Source: Garicola koreensis (lineage in GTDB: Bacteria > Actinomycetota > Actinomycetes > Actinomycetales > Micrococcaceae). From it: 64,000 nt of DNA. The stretch's first letter is position 1. Each line of letters begins with the position of its first letter. The stretch spans positions 1 through 64,000 of the forward strand of contig NZ_JACIBT010000004.1 of NCBI RefSeq assembly GCF_014195445.1, written 5' to 3'. A model generated the notes under the pieces. That model was not told the DNA's origin and ran no database searches. It saw only the letters and a list, made by a program, of their open reading frames with translations. The translations under genes were made by a program, and so were the position numbers. Shown here piece by piece: positions 54,167 through 62,791 of this stretch.

Positions 54167-56071
54167 TCAGTCAGCGTCGTTGAAGACGCCGGCGAAGAAG
54201 TCCGTCAGTTCTTCCCGGGCCCCCAGCGGCAGCACGTGGGCCACGTACTGATCCGGACGTACGATGACGACCGCACCGTCGCGGCTGATGCCGCGCTCAT
54301 CGAAGATGTCATAGTCCGGATGAATGCTGAAGACGTTGTTCAGATCGACCACCTGGTAGGGGCCCACTTCCGGGGTGAAGATCTTCGGGGCGTTCATCAC
54401 CTCGAAGTCGGTGTGCTTGCGCTGATAGGTGACTTTGATGTCGAAGAGCGCGCTGCGATCCTCATCAGCGGCGGTGAACCGGTTCACCGGTGAGTCCGCG
54501 GACTCGTCCATCCACTGCGCCCACCGGCGGATCGCAGAGGTCTCCCCCGCCGGCGCGTCCGGGGTGGAATCGCAGGCGAAGGCATAGATCCGCCAGCGCC
54601 CGTCCGCCGTGGCCTGGTGGCCCAGCTGCAGCGGGTTGGTGTCGCAGACCCGAACCACGCGCTCCGATTTGAACCGTTTGCCGATGGGGAAGCCGGTGGC
54701 CGAATCCTGATGGTCGGTGGAACCGGTGATCATCGAGGGCTCGTATTCGGTCATGAACCCGGCGGGGAACTCGAAGGTCTTGTCGTAGAACTCCTCCAGC
54801 TCCGCAGGGTTCTCAAAGTCCTCGGGCCGCTTGGCCATCATAGTGGACCATTCCTTGTCGAAGTCGATCAGGTTTTGGGCCACCACCTGACGCTCCTGCG
54901 AGTAGGTGCTCAGCAGCGCTTCGGGGCTGCGCCCGGAGACCACCTGGCCCAGCTTCCACCCCAGATTGAACCCGTCCTGCAGAGACACGTTCATGCCCTG
55001 GCCGGCCTTGGCGCTGTGGGTGTGGCAGGCGTCGCCGGCGATGAACACCCGCGGGGTCCGCTCACCGGTGAGGTCAGCCGGAACGTCGTCGAACCTGTCG
55101 GTCAGCCGGTGGCCGACCTCGTAGACGCTGTTCCACGCGACGTGCTTCACGTCCACCGTGTAGGGGTGGAGAATCTCGTTGGCCCTCTCGACCACCTCAT
55201 CCAGAGTGGTCTTGCGAATCTCGCCGGCACGTTCCTTGGTGACCTCGCCCAAGTCCACATACATCCGGAACAGGTGGCCGCCCTCGCGGGGGATCAGCAG
55301 GATGGATCCGCCGGAGTTCGACTGGATTGCTGATTTCAGCCGGATGTCGGGGAAGTCGGTGGTGGCCAGCACGTCCATCACGCCCCAGGCGTGGTTGGCC
55401 TGCGTGCCGTCCAGCTTCAGCCCGATCGACTCCCGCACACCGCTGCGCGCCCCGTCAGCACCCAGGACGTACTTCACCCGGATTATCCGCTCCTCGCCTT
55501 CGCGTTCGGCTGCGGTGTGGCGCACCCGCACCTCCACCGGGTAATCGCCTTCGCCGGTGTCGGTCAGGCTCAGGAACTCGATGCCGTAGTCCGGGGTCAT
55601 GCGGCTGGGCGAGTTGAGCATGAACTGCGCGAAGTAGTCCAGGATGCGGGCCTGGTTCACGATCAGGTGGGGGAACTCGGAGATTCCCTGTGGATCATCG
55701 ACCTTCTGCGCGGCGCGCACAATGTTCTTCGGGTTCTGCGGGTCCGGCTTCCAGAAGGCCATCTCCGTGAGGTGATACGCCTCGCTGGTCAGCTGGTTGG
55801 CGAACGTGAACGCCTGGAAGGTCTCCACGCTGCGGGCCTGTATGCCGTCGGCCTGGCCGACTTCCAACCGGCCGGGGCGGCGCTCGATGATCCGGGTGTG
55901 CACATCCGGGTACATGGCAAGCTGTGCGGCGGTGATCATGCCCGCGGGGCCGGTGCCGACGATCAGAACATCCATCTCGTCGGGAAGCTCAGCGGGCCGG
56001 TCCTTGCCGATGCCGGCGATGGGCTGAACCCGCGGGTCGGTGGACACATAACCGTGGTGGTGGAACTCCAT
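54167..56071 (-). CDS. FAD-dependent aromatic ring hydroxylase (phenol 2-monooxygenase / 3-hydroxybenzoate hydroxylase family)
   Basis: 634-residue class A flavin monooxygenase. Rossmann motif DVLIVGTGPAGMITAAQLAM, the middle DG motif VLGADGARSGVRES and the third GD motif FIAGDACHTHSAKAGQGMNVSLQDGFNLGWKL are intact; the C-terminal thioredoxin-like domain is typical of phenol hydroxylase and 3-hydroxybenzoate 4-hydroxylase. Last gene of the hpa cluster, ten bases downstream of the aldolase. By context it makes homoprotocatechuate from 3- or 4-hydroxyphenylacetate in place of two-component HpaBC; this is inference. Confidence 0.85.
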   Translation of the reverse strand: MEFHHHGYVSTDPRVQPIAGIGKDRPAELPDEMDVLIVGTGPAGMITAAQLAMYPDVHTRIIERRPGRLEVGQADGIQARSVETFQAFTFANQLTSEAYHLTEMAFWKPDPQNPKNIVRAAQKVDDPQGISEFPHLIVNQARILDYFAQFMLNSPSRMTPDYGIEFLSLTDTGEGDYPVEVRVRHTAAEREGEERIIRVKYVLGADGARSGVRESIGLKLDGTQANHAWGVMDVLATTDFPDIRLKSAIQSNSGGSILLIPREGGHLFRMYVDLGEVTKERAGEIRKTTLDEVVERANEILHPYTVDVKHVAWNSVYEVGHRLTDRFDDVPADLTGERTPRVFIAGDACHTHSAKAGQGMNVSLQDGFNLGWKLGQVVSGRSPEALLSTYSQERQVVAQNLIDFDKEWSTMMAKRPEDFENPAELEEFYDKTFEFPAGFMTEYEPSMITGSTDHQDSATGFPIGKRFKSERVVRVCDTNPLQLGHQATADGRWRIYAFACDSTPDAPAGETSAIRRWAQWMDESADSPVNRFTAADEDRSALFDIKVTYQRKHTDFEVMNAPKIFTPEVGPYQVVDLNNVFSIHPDYDIFDERGISRDGAVVIVRPDQYVAHVLPLGAREELTDFFAGVFNDAD

Positions 56072-56080
56072 AGTTGCTCC

Positions 56081-56893
56081 TCAGTAGCTTTCCGGCGGTT
56101 CGGCCGCCGACGTCGACGATTGCGGGATAAATGTGGATGCGAGCTTCTCTGAGCCGCGGGCCACCAGGGCCACGTCAGCCCCGACCAGCACCCAGCGGGC
56201 GCCGGCGCTCACGTAGTCTCTGGCAGCCTCAGGGTCGAAGGCGTTGACCCCTGCGGGCTTGCCTGCGGCGATGATCGCGGCGAAGGACTCTTTGACCGCG
56301 GCGACGACATCGGGGTGGGTCTGCTGACCGATCAGCCCCATGGAAGCCGATAGGTCGCTGGGGCCGAGGAATACGCCGTCAATACCGTCGACGGCGGCGA
56401 TCTCTGCCGCGTTGGCCACGCCTTCGGCGGTCTCGATCTGCACGAAGACCGACACGTGGCGCTCAGCCTCCTGCAGGTAGCCCTGCACCCGGTTCCACCG
56501 GGCGGAGCGGGCCAGGGCGCTGCCGATGCCGCGCACCCCGTGTGGGGGGTAGGTGGCCATGGCTGCGACCTCTTCGGCCTGCTGCGCCGTGGAGACCATC
56601 GGCACCAGGATGTTCTGCGCCCCCAGGTCCAGAACCTGTTTGACGGTGGTGGTCTCACCGGCCGGCACCCGCACCACCGGGGTGGTGTCATAGCCGGAGA
56701 CCGCGTGCAGCTGAGCCATGACCGACTGAAGTCCGTTGGGGGCGTGCTCCATATCGATGAGCAGCCAGTCCAGCCCGGCGCCGGCCATGATCTCGGCGAC
56801 CACCGGTGAGCCGGAGCAGATCCAGCCGCCGTAGAGCGTGCGCTGCGCCGCTGCCAGTTGCTTGCCGAAGGTCGGGTCTAGTCGAAGCGGCAT
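56081..56893 (-). CDS. hpaI: 4-hydroxy-2-oxoheptanedioate aldolase
   Basis: 270-residue class II HpcH/HpaI aldolase cleaving 4-hydroxy-2-oxoheptanedioate to pyruvate and succinate semialdehyde, last step of the homoprotocatechuate path. LLIDMEHAPNG, a central YPPHGVRGIG and VQIETAEGVANAAEIAAVDGIDGVFLGPSDLSASMG carry the metal-binding Glu/Asp. ATG 56893 (MPLRLDPTFGKQL) overlaps the hydratase gene end by 16 bases. Confidence 0.93.
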   Translation of the reverse strand: MPLRLDPTFGKQLAAAQRTLYGGWICSGSPVVAEIMAGAGLDWLLIDMEHAPNGLQSVMAQLHAVSGYDTTPVVRVPAGETTTVKQVLDLGAQNILVPMVSTAQQAEEVAAMATYPPHGVRGIGSALARSARWNRVQGYLQEAERHVSVFVQIETAEGVANAAEIAAVDGIDGVFLGPSDLSASMGLIGQQTHPDVVAAVKESFAAIIAAGKPAGVNAFDPEAARDYVSAGARWVLVGADVALVARGSEKLASTFIPQSSTSAAEPPESY

Positions 56894-57681
56894 GTCACTG
56901 TTCCCATCGGCCCATAGTCGCAGAAGACCGTGTCGCCGGCTTCGACCCACATCGGGCGGGTGAAGGAGCCGGCCAGAATGATCTCTCCGGCGGTGAGCGA
57001 GTCGCCGTGCTGGCTGAGCTTATTGGCGAGCCACACCACGCCGGAGGCCGGATGGTTCAGCACTGCGGCCGCCACCCCGGACTCTTCGATCGTCTCGTTG
57101 CGGTAGAGCAGCGCGGAGACCCAGCGCAGGTCGACGTCGTGGGGCTTGACCGGGTTGCCGCCGGTGACCATGGCGCCCATTGCGGCGTTGTCGCTGATGG
57201 TGTCCACAATGGTCCGCCCAGTCATCTCGATGCGCGACGAGAGGATCTCCAGGGCAGGCACCACATAGTCGGTGGCGTCTAAGACGTCGAATATGGTGAC
57301 GTTGGGCCCGGTGAGGTCTTTGCCGAGCACGAAGGCCAGTTCCACCTCGATGCGCACGTTGGAGAATCGGCTGTGCTGGATCACCGAACCGTTCTCGTAG
57401 ACCATGTCGGCGAAGATCGCCCCGTAGTCGGGCTCGGTGATGCCGGTGGCTGCCTGCATCACCTTGGAGGTCAGGCCGATCTTGCGGCCCACCGGACGGC
57501 GACCAGCGGCTGCTCCGCGGCGTCGCCACTCGTTCTGCACCGCGTAGGAGTCCTCGATGGTCATTTCCGGGTAGCGGCTGGTCAGCAGACCGATCATGCT
57601 GCGCTGCTCCTCGGCGGCGGCCAGCTCATCGGCGATGGTGGTGATCGTCTCCTGGCTGAGCCTGGTGTTTTCAGCGGGCAT
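56878..57681 (-). CDS. hpaH: 2-oxo-hept-4-ene-1,7-dioate hydratase
   Basis: 267-residue hydratase of the MhpD/HpaH-4-oxalocrotonate decarboxylase group. GRKIGLTSKVMQAATGITEPDYGAIFADMV, VELAFVLGKDLTGPNVTIFDVLDATDYVVPALEILSSRIEMTGRTIVDTISDNAAMGAMVTGG are diagnostic. It adds water before the aldolase step. Twelve bases after hpaD; overlaps hpaI. Confidence 0.92.
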   Translation of the reverse strand: MPAENTRLSQETITTIADELAAAEEQRSMIGLLTSRYPEMTIEDSYAVQNEWRRRGAAAGRRPVGRKIGLTSKVMQAATGITEPDYGAIFADMVYENGSVIQHSRFSNVRIEVELAFVLGKDLTGPNVTIFDVLDATDYVVPALEILSSRIEMTGRTIVDTISDNAAMGAMVTGGNPVKPHDVDLRWVSALLYRNETIEESGVAAAVLNHPASGVVWLANKLSQHGDSLTAGEIILAGSFTRPMWVEAGDTVFCDYGPMGTVTCRFD

Positions 57682-57693
57682 TGGGCCTCCCCC

Positions 57694-58803
57694 CTACAGC
57701 TGGTGTCCGAGTTTGTATTCGCCCTGTTTCCACTCGGGCATGGTCTCTTCATCGCCCTTGCGAGTGTAGGAGAAGCCGTCGGCGCCGATGGTGACGTCCA
57801 TTTCGTCAGTCTCGCTGCGCTCCACGGTGGGCATCGGGTTGCCCTCCAGGTCCAACACGGTGGAGGCTTCGGTGTACCAGGAGGGCACGACCGGGTTTCC
57901 CCACCAGTCGCGGCGCTGGTTGTCGTGGACGTCCCAGGTGACCACCGGGTTGTCGGGGTCGCCGGTGTAGTAGTCCTGGGTGTAGATCTCCACGCGGTGG
58001 CCGTCGGGGTCGCGCAGGTAGAGGTAGAAGGCGTTGGAGACCCCATGCCGGCCGGGTCCGCGTTCGATGTGGTCGGAGAGACGCAGGGCACCGAGCTTGT
58101 CGCAGATGGCCAGGATGTTGTGCTTTTCGTGGGTGGCGAAGGCCACGTGGTGCATCCGGGGACCCGCGCCGCCGGTCATGGCGGTGTCGTGGACGGTGGG
58201 CTTGCGCCGCATCCACGCGGCGTAGGTGGTGCCTTCGGCGTCCTGGATGTCTTCTGTGACCCGGAAGCCGAGGTCCTCCATGTACTTCACGGCCTTGGGC
58301 ACATCTGGGGTGACCTGGTTGAAGTGGTCCAGCCGCACCAGGGCGCCGGGCGAGTAGAGGTCGTAGCGCCAGGCTAGCCGCTCCACGTGTTCGACGTCGT
58401 AAAAGAACTCGTAGGGGAAGCCCAGCGGATCCTGCACCCGCACGGAGTCACCGATGCCTGTGACGAATCCGTTCTTCGCACGCTTCACCGGGCTGCCCAG
58501 CTCTTTGTAGTAGGCCTCGGCTTTGTCGACCTCCTCGGGGCTGCGCACCCGGTAGGAGAAGGCGGCCACGGCGGCGGCGTCGCCTTGGCGCAGCACCAGG
58601 TTGTGGTGGATGAACTCCTCCATGGAGCGCAGGTAGATGGCGTTCTCGTCCTCTGTGGTGACCACGAGGCCCAGTACGTCCACATAGAAGTCGCGGGAGC
58701 GCTTCAGGTCGGTGACCACCAGCTCCATATAGGCGCAGCGCACTACATCGGGAGCCGGCGACGACGGGGTCGGAATCGTTGCGTCAGGGGTGTTGGGGGT
58801 CAT
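57694..58803 (-). CDS. hpaD: 3,4-dihydroxyphenylacetate 2,3-dioxygenase
   Basis: 369-residue extradiol (type I, VOC fold) ring-cleavage dioxygenase. By count the metal ligands are His160 (RLDHFNQV), His219 (MHHVAFATHE) and Glu272 (VEIYTQDYY), each five residues beyond the ligands 155, 214 and 267 known for Brevibacterium fuscum HPCD, so a close relative. It opens homoprotocatechuate between C2 and C3. The N-terminal Thr/Pro/Ala stretch is an extension of about five residues. Confidence 0.95.
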   Translation of the reverse strand: MTPNTPDATIPTPSSPAPDVVRCAYMELVVTDLKRSRDFYVDVLGLVVTTEDENAIYLRSMEEFIHHNLVLRQGDAAAVAAFSYRVRSPEEVDKAEAYYKELGSPVKRAKNGFVTGIGDSVRVQDPLGFPYEFFYDVEHVERLAWRYDLYSPGALVRLDHFNQVTPDVPKAVKYMEDLGFRVTEDIQDAEGTTYAAWMRRKPTVHDTAMTGGAGPRMHHVAFATHEKHNILAICDKLGALRLSDHIERGPGRHGVSNAFYLYLRDPDGHRVEIYTQDYYTGDPDNPVVTWDVHDNQRRDWWGNPVVPSWYTEASTVLDLEGNPMPTVERSETDEMDVTIGADGFSYTRKGDEETMPEWKQGEYKLGHQL

Positions 58804-58868
58804 GTCAGGCGTCCTTGCTCTGTCAGGTGGAAAGGGGCTCAGCAGAATAGGGCTCAGCGGCAGGAAGC

Positions 58869-60374
58869 TCAGTCGGCTTTGCCGAAGACGGGGTTGTGCA
58901 CTTCACCGAGGTTGATGTGCACAGCCTGCTGGTCGGTGTAGAAGTCGATGGACCGGTAGCCGCCCTCGTGTCCCAGACCTGAGGCCTTCACACCGCCGAA
59001 GGGGGTGCGCAGGTCGCGGACGTTGTTGGAGTTCAGCCACACCATGCCTGCCTCCACGGCCTGGGCGAAGTTGTGCGAGCGCTTCAGGTCGTTGGTCCAC
59101 ACATAGGCGGCGAGGCCGTACTTGGTGTTGTTGGCCAGCTTCAGCGCCTCCTCTTCGGTATCGAAGGGGGTGATGGCCACCACGGGGCCGAAGATCTCGT
59201 CCTGGAAGATGCTGGCGTCCGGGGAGACGTCGGCGAAGACGGTGGGGGCGACGAAGTTGCCGGTCTCGAACCCCTCGGGGCGGCCACCGCCGGCGACCAG
59301 GCGGGCCTCCTCCTTGCCCTTCTCCACGTAGCTCATCACCTTGTCGAAGTGCTCCGGGTGCACCAGGGCGCCGACCTCGGTGGCGGGCTCGTGGGGCAGG
59401 CCGACCTTGACGCGCTTGGTCTGGGCGGCGTAGCGCTCGACGAACTCGTCGTAGATGCTGCGTTCCACCAGGATCCTGGAACCGGCGGTGCAGCGTTCGC
59501 CGTTGAGCGAGAAGACGCCGAAGACGGTGGCGTTGATGGCGGTCTCCATATCGGCGTCGGCGAAGACGATGGCCGGGGATTTGCCGCCCAGCTCCATGGA
59601 GAGGCCCTTCAGGTGCGGCGCCGAGTTGGCGAAGATCAGTTGGCCGGTGCTGGACTCTCCGGTGAAGGAGATCAGCGGGACCTCGGGGTGCTTCACCAAC
59701 GCATCGCCAGCATCTTCACCCATGCCGTTGACCAGGTTGAACACACCAGCTGGCAGGCCAGCCTCTTCGAAGATGCCCGCCCAGAGGCCGGCGGAGAGCG
59801 GGGTGAACTCGGCCGGCTTGAGCACCACCGAGTTTCCGGTGGCGATGGCCGGGGCCAGCTTCCAGCTCTCCAGCATGAAGGGAGTGTTCCAGGGGGTGAT
59901 CAGTCCGGCCACGCCGATCGGCTTGCGGTTGACGTAGTTGGCCTGACGTCCGGGAACTTTGAAGGCATTATCGTGCTGGGCGACGATCAGATCGGCGAAG
60001 AACCGGAAGTTCTCTGCTGCCCGGCGTGCCTGGCCCAGCGCCTGGGTGATGGGCAGGCCGGTGTCGAAGGACTCCAGCTCGGCCAGGCGATCGCCGCGGG
60101 TCTCCACCACATCTGCGATTTTGTGCAGCACCCGTGAGCGTTCCCGGGGCAGCGCCTGGGACCAGGTGCCGGCGTCGAAGGTTCGCTGGGCTGCGGCGAC
60201 GGCGCGGTCAATATCGGCGCTGCTGCCCGCCGAGGCCTGAATATAGGTCTCGTTGGTGACCGGGCTGATGACGTCGAAGGTTGCTCCGTCGGCTGAGTCG
60301 ACGAATTCGCCGTCGATGTAGTGCCGGATCTGCTCCGGCAGCTCGGCGGGGGTACGAGTCTCATAGTGTGTCAT
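58869..60374 (-). CDS. hpaE: 5-carboxymethyl-2-hydroxymuconate semialdehyde dehydrogenase
   Basis: 501-residue aldehyde dehydrogenase. GLITPWNTPFMLESWKLAPA, LSMELGGKSPAIVFADAD (catalytic Glu), NGERCTAGSRILVE (catalytic Cys) and EIFGPVVAITPF are intact. Oxidises the ring-fission aldehyde. Lies 65 bases after the GntR gene and before hpaD in transcription order. Confidence 0.93.
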   Translation of the reverse strand: MTHYETRTPAELPEQIRHYIDGEFVDSADGATFDVISPVTNETYIQASAGSSADIDRAVAAAQRTFDAGTWSQALPRERSRVLHKIADVVETRGDRLAELESFDTGLPITQALGQARRAAENFRFFADLIVAQHDNAFKVPGRQANYVNRKPIGVAGLITPWNTPFMLESWKLAPAIATGNSVVLKPAEFTPLSAGLWAGIFEEAGLPAGVFNLVNGMGEDAGDALVKHPEVPLISFTGESSTGQLIFANSAPHLKGLSMELGGKSPAIVFADADMETAINATVFGVFSLNGERCTAGSRILVERSIYDEFVERYAAQTKRVKVGLPHEPATEVGALVHPEHFDKVMSYVEKGKEEARLVAGGGRPEGFETGNFVAPTVFADVSPDASIFQDEIFGPVVAITPFDTEEEALKLANNTKYGLAAYVWTNDLKRSHNFAQAVEAGMVWLNSNNVRDLRTPFGGVKASGLGHEGGYRSIDFYTDQQAVHINLGEVHNPVFGKAD

Positions 60375-60440
60375 CGTGGTGCTCCTTGATGTGTTGCTGT
60401 GGTCTGGTGATCGTGGTGGGCAGCCTGCGGGGCCGGGCTG

Positions 60441-61118
60441 CTAACCGTCCTGGTCGCGGAAGGCCTCCACGGTGCGCCATTTGTGGTGGCGGATTCTCAT
60501 CTCGATATCGGCGGGATCTGCTTGGTCCCGGATCAGCGTCAGGATTTCGTCGTGCTCATCGACCGAGCGCGGCGCCCGGTCCGGCACAAAGCTGAAGGTG
60601 GAGGTGCGCAGCCCGGCCATTCGTCCCCACCCTCGGTCCACCAGCATGCTCAGGTGCGCGTTGGGGCAGCGGGCGAACAGCGCACGGTGGAACCTCTCGT
60701 TCAGCACGGTGAAGACCGAGGGGTCAAAGTCGCTGAGCACGGCTCGCATCTGGTCGTTGATGCCCTGGGCCGCGGCGACGTCGTCCTCGGTGATGTGCGG
60801 CAGGGAAAGCACAGTGGCTGCGCCTTCTAGGACCCCCAGGGTCTGCATGGTCTCGACGTATTCCTCCTGATTGACCATCGCGACCCGGGCGCCCACATTG
60901 CGCTCGAACTCCACCAGCCCTTCGGCCTCCAACCGGCGGATCGCCTCCCGCACCGGCACAGTGCTGACGCCCAGCTCGGCAGCGATACTGCTGAGGACCA
61001 GCCGGTAGCCGGGGTTGAAGTCCCGGGTCAGGATGCGCTGGCTGAGCCAGTCGTAGGTGCGCTGGGACTTGCTGGTGGATTCGGGCTTGCTGGTGGATGC
61101 GGTCGCCGGCACAGACAC
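60441..61118 (-). CDS. GntR family regulator (FCD/FadR type), probable hpa regulator
   Basis: 225 residues. N-terminal winged helix YDWLSQRILTRDFNPGYRLVLSSIAAELGVSTVPVREAIRRLEAEGLVEFERNVGARVA is the GntR signature; the C-terminal helices fit an FCD domain with histidines (NERFHRALF, DEHDEIL, IRHHKWR). GTG start at 61118, four bases after the hpaG stop. Placed inside the operon, it probably regulates hpa genes with an aromatic or pathway ligand. Confidence 0.9.
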   Translation of the reverse strand: MSVPATASTSKPESTSKSQRTYDWLSQRILTRDFNPGYRLVLSSIAAELGVSTVPVREAIRRLEAEGLVEFERNVGARVAMVNQEEYVETMQTLGVLEGAATVLSLPHITEDDVAAAQGINDQMRAVLSDFDPSVFTVLNERFHRALFARCPNAHLSMLVDRGWGRMAGLRTSTFSFVPDRAPRSVDEHDEILTLIRDQADPADIEMRIRHHKWRTVEAFRDQDG

Positions 61119-61122
61119 GGCC

Positions 61123-62571
61123 TCACGCCCTCCCGTGCTCAGCCTCGTAGCGGGTCCGCCACTGCTGGTTCATCGGGAAGACCTCTTCGATCGGGGCCCC
61201 GGCTTTGACCTGTTCAGCGACCCACGCGTCCTCGGCCTCCTTGGCCAGGACCGCGTCGACCACTTCTTCGGCCAGGGCTGGGGGGATGACGACGACGCCG
61301 TCGTCGTCTCCGACGATGAGGTCGCCGGGCTGCACCGTTGCGCCTCCACAGGCGATGGTCAGGTCAGCGTCCCAGGGCACATGTCTGCGTCCCAGCACGG
61401 CCGGGTGGGCGCCGCGGGTGAAGACCGGCAGGTCGATGTCGGCCACCGTGGTGTAGTCACGGACTCCCCCGTCGGTGACCACGCCTGCGGCGCCGCGGGT
61501 CTGCGCTCGCAGGGCCAGAATGTCGCCCAGGGTGCCCGAGCCGGATTCGTTGCGGGCTTCGATGACGATGACTTCGTCCTCGGCCACGGCGTCGAACACC
61601 TGCTTCTGTGCGTTGAAACCGCCGCCGTGGGACTTGAAGAGGTCCTCACGGTTCGGCACGAAGCGCAGGGTCTTTGCCGTGCCGACCAGCTTCTGGCCCG
61701 GTCGGGTCGGGCGGACCCCGTCGATGGCCACATTGTTGAGTCCGCGCTTGCGCAGCTCCTGAGACAGTCCGGCGACCGGCGCCTGGGTCAGCTTGGCCTT
61801 CAGCTCTGGGCTCAGGGCTGGTCCGGCTGCGGGCAGGCCCGCTGCGTCGCGGCTGCCCCATGCTTCTTCGCGCTGCAGGTCGTTGACCTGGGGCACAGAA
61901 CCCAGTTCGGGGTCGAATGAGTCCTCACCCTCCACGATGGTGGAGACAAGACGTCCGGTGCTCACACCCCGGTCGGGGGCGTCGACTTCCACCTCGACGG
62001 TGTCTCCGGGCTGGGCGACGGACGCGCCTTTCGGGGTTCCGGTGAGGATCACATCGCCGGGGTGCAGCGTCAGGTGCTGGGAGAGGTCGGCGACGATGTG
62101 GGCCAGCGAGAAGATCAGCCCGTCAGTGCTGTCCTCCTGGACCAGCTGCCCGTTCTTCCATGTCCGCACGCGCAGCGCCTGGGGGTCGAGGCCTTCGGCG
62201 TCGATGAGCTCCGGGCCCAACGGAGTGTATCCGTCGCGCCCCTTATTGCGAACGTTGGATCCCTTGTCCGCTGCCCGCAGGTCGTAGAGCCCCCAGTCGT
62301 TGGCGGCGGTCACCGATTCCACGTGACTCCAGGCCTTCTCCAGTGAAACGTTGCGCGCTTCGGCGCCGATCACCAGGGCGATCTCACCTTCGAAGGCCAG
62401 CAGCTCGGTGCCGGCGGGCCGCTCCACCGAATCCCCGGAAGCAGCCACCGAGCTGGTGGGCTTGAAGAAGTACGACGGCGCTTTGGGGCGTCGTCCACGC
62501 TCAGCAGCGCGTGATTCGTAGCTGATATGGACGGCGATAATCTTCCCAGGACTGAACATATTTGAGATCAT
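61123..62571 (-). CDS. hpaG: Fused FAH-family isomerase/decarboxylase and RraA-like protein (HpaG-like)
   Basis: 482 residues with two unlike domains. Residues ~1-245 are a fumarylacetoacetate hydrolase-family domain (GTELLAFEGEIALVIG with the metal acids, DLRAADKGSNVRNKGRDGYTPLGPELI, VILTGTPKGASVAQPGDTVEVEVD). Residues ~265-480 are an RraA/demethylmenaquinone-methyltransferase-like domain (GDILALRAQTRGAAGVVTDGGVRD, GDLIVGDDDGVVVIP). Classical HpaG has two FAH domains for CHM isomerase and OPET decarboxylase; here the second is replaced. Start is ATG 62571 or 62559; no ribosome-binding site is clear, so it may be leaderless. Confidence 0.85.
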   Translation of the reverse strand: MISNMFSPGKIIAVHISYESRAAERGRRPKAPSYFFKPTSSVAASGDSVERPAGTELLAFEGEIALVIGAEARNVSLEKAWSHVESVTAANDWGLYDLRAADKGSNVRNKGRDGYTPLGPELIDAEGLDPQALRVRTWKNGQLVQEDSTDGLIFSLAHIVADLSQHLTLHPGDVILTGTPKGASVAQPGDTVEVEVDAPDRGVSTGRLVSTIVEGEDSFDPELGSVPQVNDLQREEAWGSRDAAGLPAAGPALSPELKAKLTQAPVAGLSQELRKRGLNNVAIDGVRPTRPGQKLVGTAKTLRFVPNREDLFKSHGGGFNAQKQVFDAVAEDEVIVIEARNESGSGTLGDILALRAQTRGAAGVVTDGGVRDYTTVADIDLPVFTRGAHPAVLGRRHVPWDADLTIACGGATVQPGDLIVGDDDGVVVIPPALAEEVVDAVLAKEAEDAWVAEQVKAGAPIEEVFPMNQQWRTRYEAEHGRA

Positions 62572-62727
62572 ATATCATCTGCGGTGGCCCGGCAAGCACA
62601 TTTTGTGAGCCGCGGCACAGGCTTCAATACACCGCAAGTTTTCATGGTCGCCGCGGGACATATTCCGCGGCATCGACGAAAAGCCGCTGTGTTTTGCAAG
62701 CCACGGTGTTTTGGCTTCGGCGTCGAC
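62572..62727. other. Intergenic region between the hpa operon and the permease
   Basis: No gene seen. Contains AT-rich direct repeats of ATGAT around 62560-62580 at the hpaG start, likely part of its promoter. The permease is upstream on the same strand and could feed into it unless stopped by the following hairpin. Confidence 0.4.
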
Positions 62728-62784
62728 GTGACAGGAGGGTGGCTGCCGCCAACCTCGCATCTGAGGCAGCCACTCCCCTGTCAC
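62728..62784 (-). terminator. Strong hairpin downstream of the permease gene
   Basis: GTGACAGGAGGGTGGCTGCC (62728-62747) pairs with GGCAGCCACTCCCCTGTCAC (62765-62784), 20 base pairs with two G-U-tolerable mismatches and a 17-base loop. It begins eight bases after the permease stop. No U-tract, but the size fits a GC-rich terminator separating permease from hpaG. Confidence 0.65.
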
Positions 62785-62791
62785 GAAACGA

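Noticed and set aside
62555-62585. AT-rich ATGAT repeats as a GntR operator
   Set aside because: They are direct rather than inverted and overlap the hpaG start codons; no symmetric FadR-type site could be drawn.
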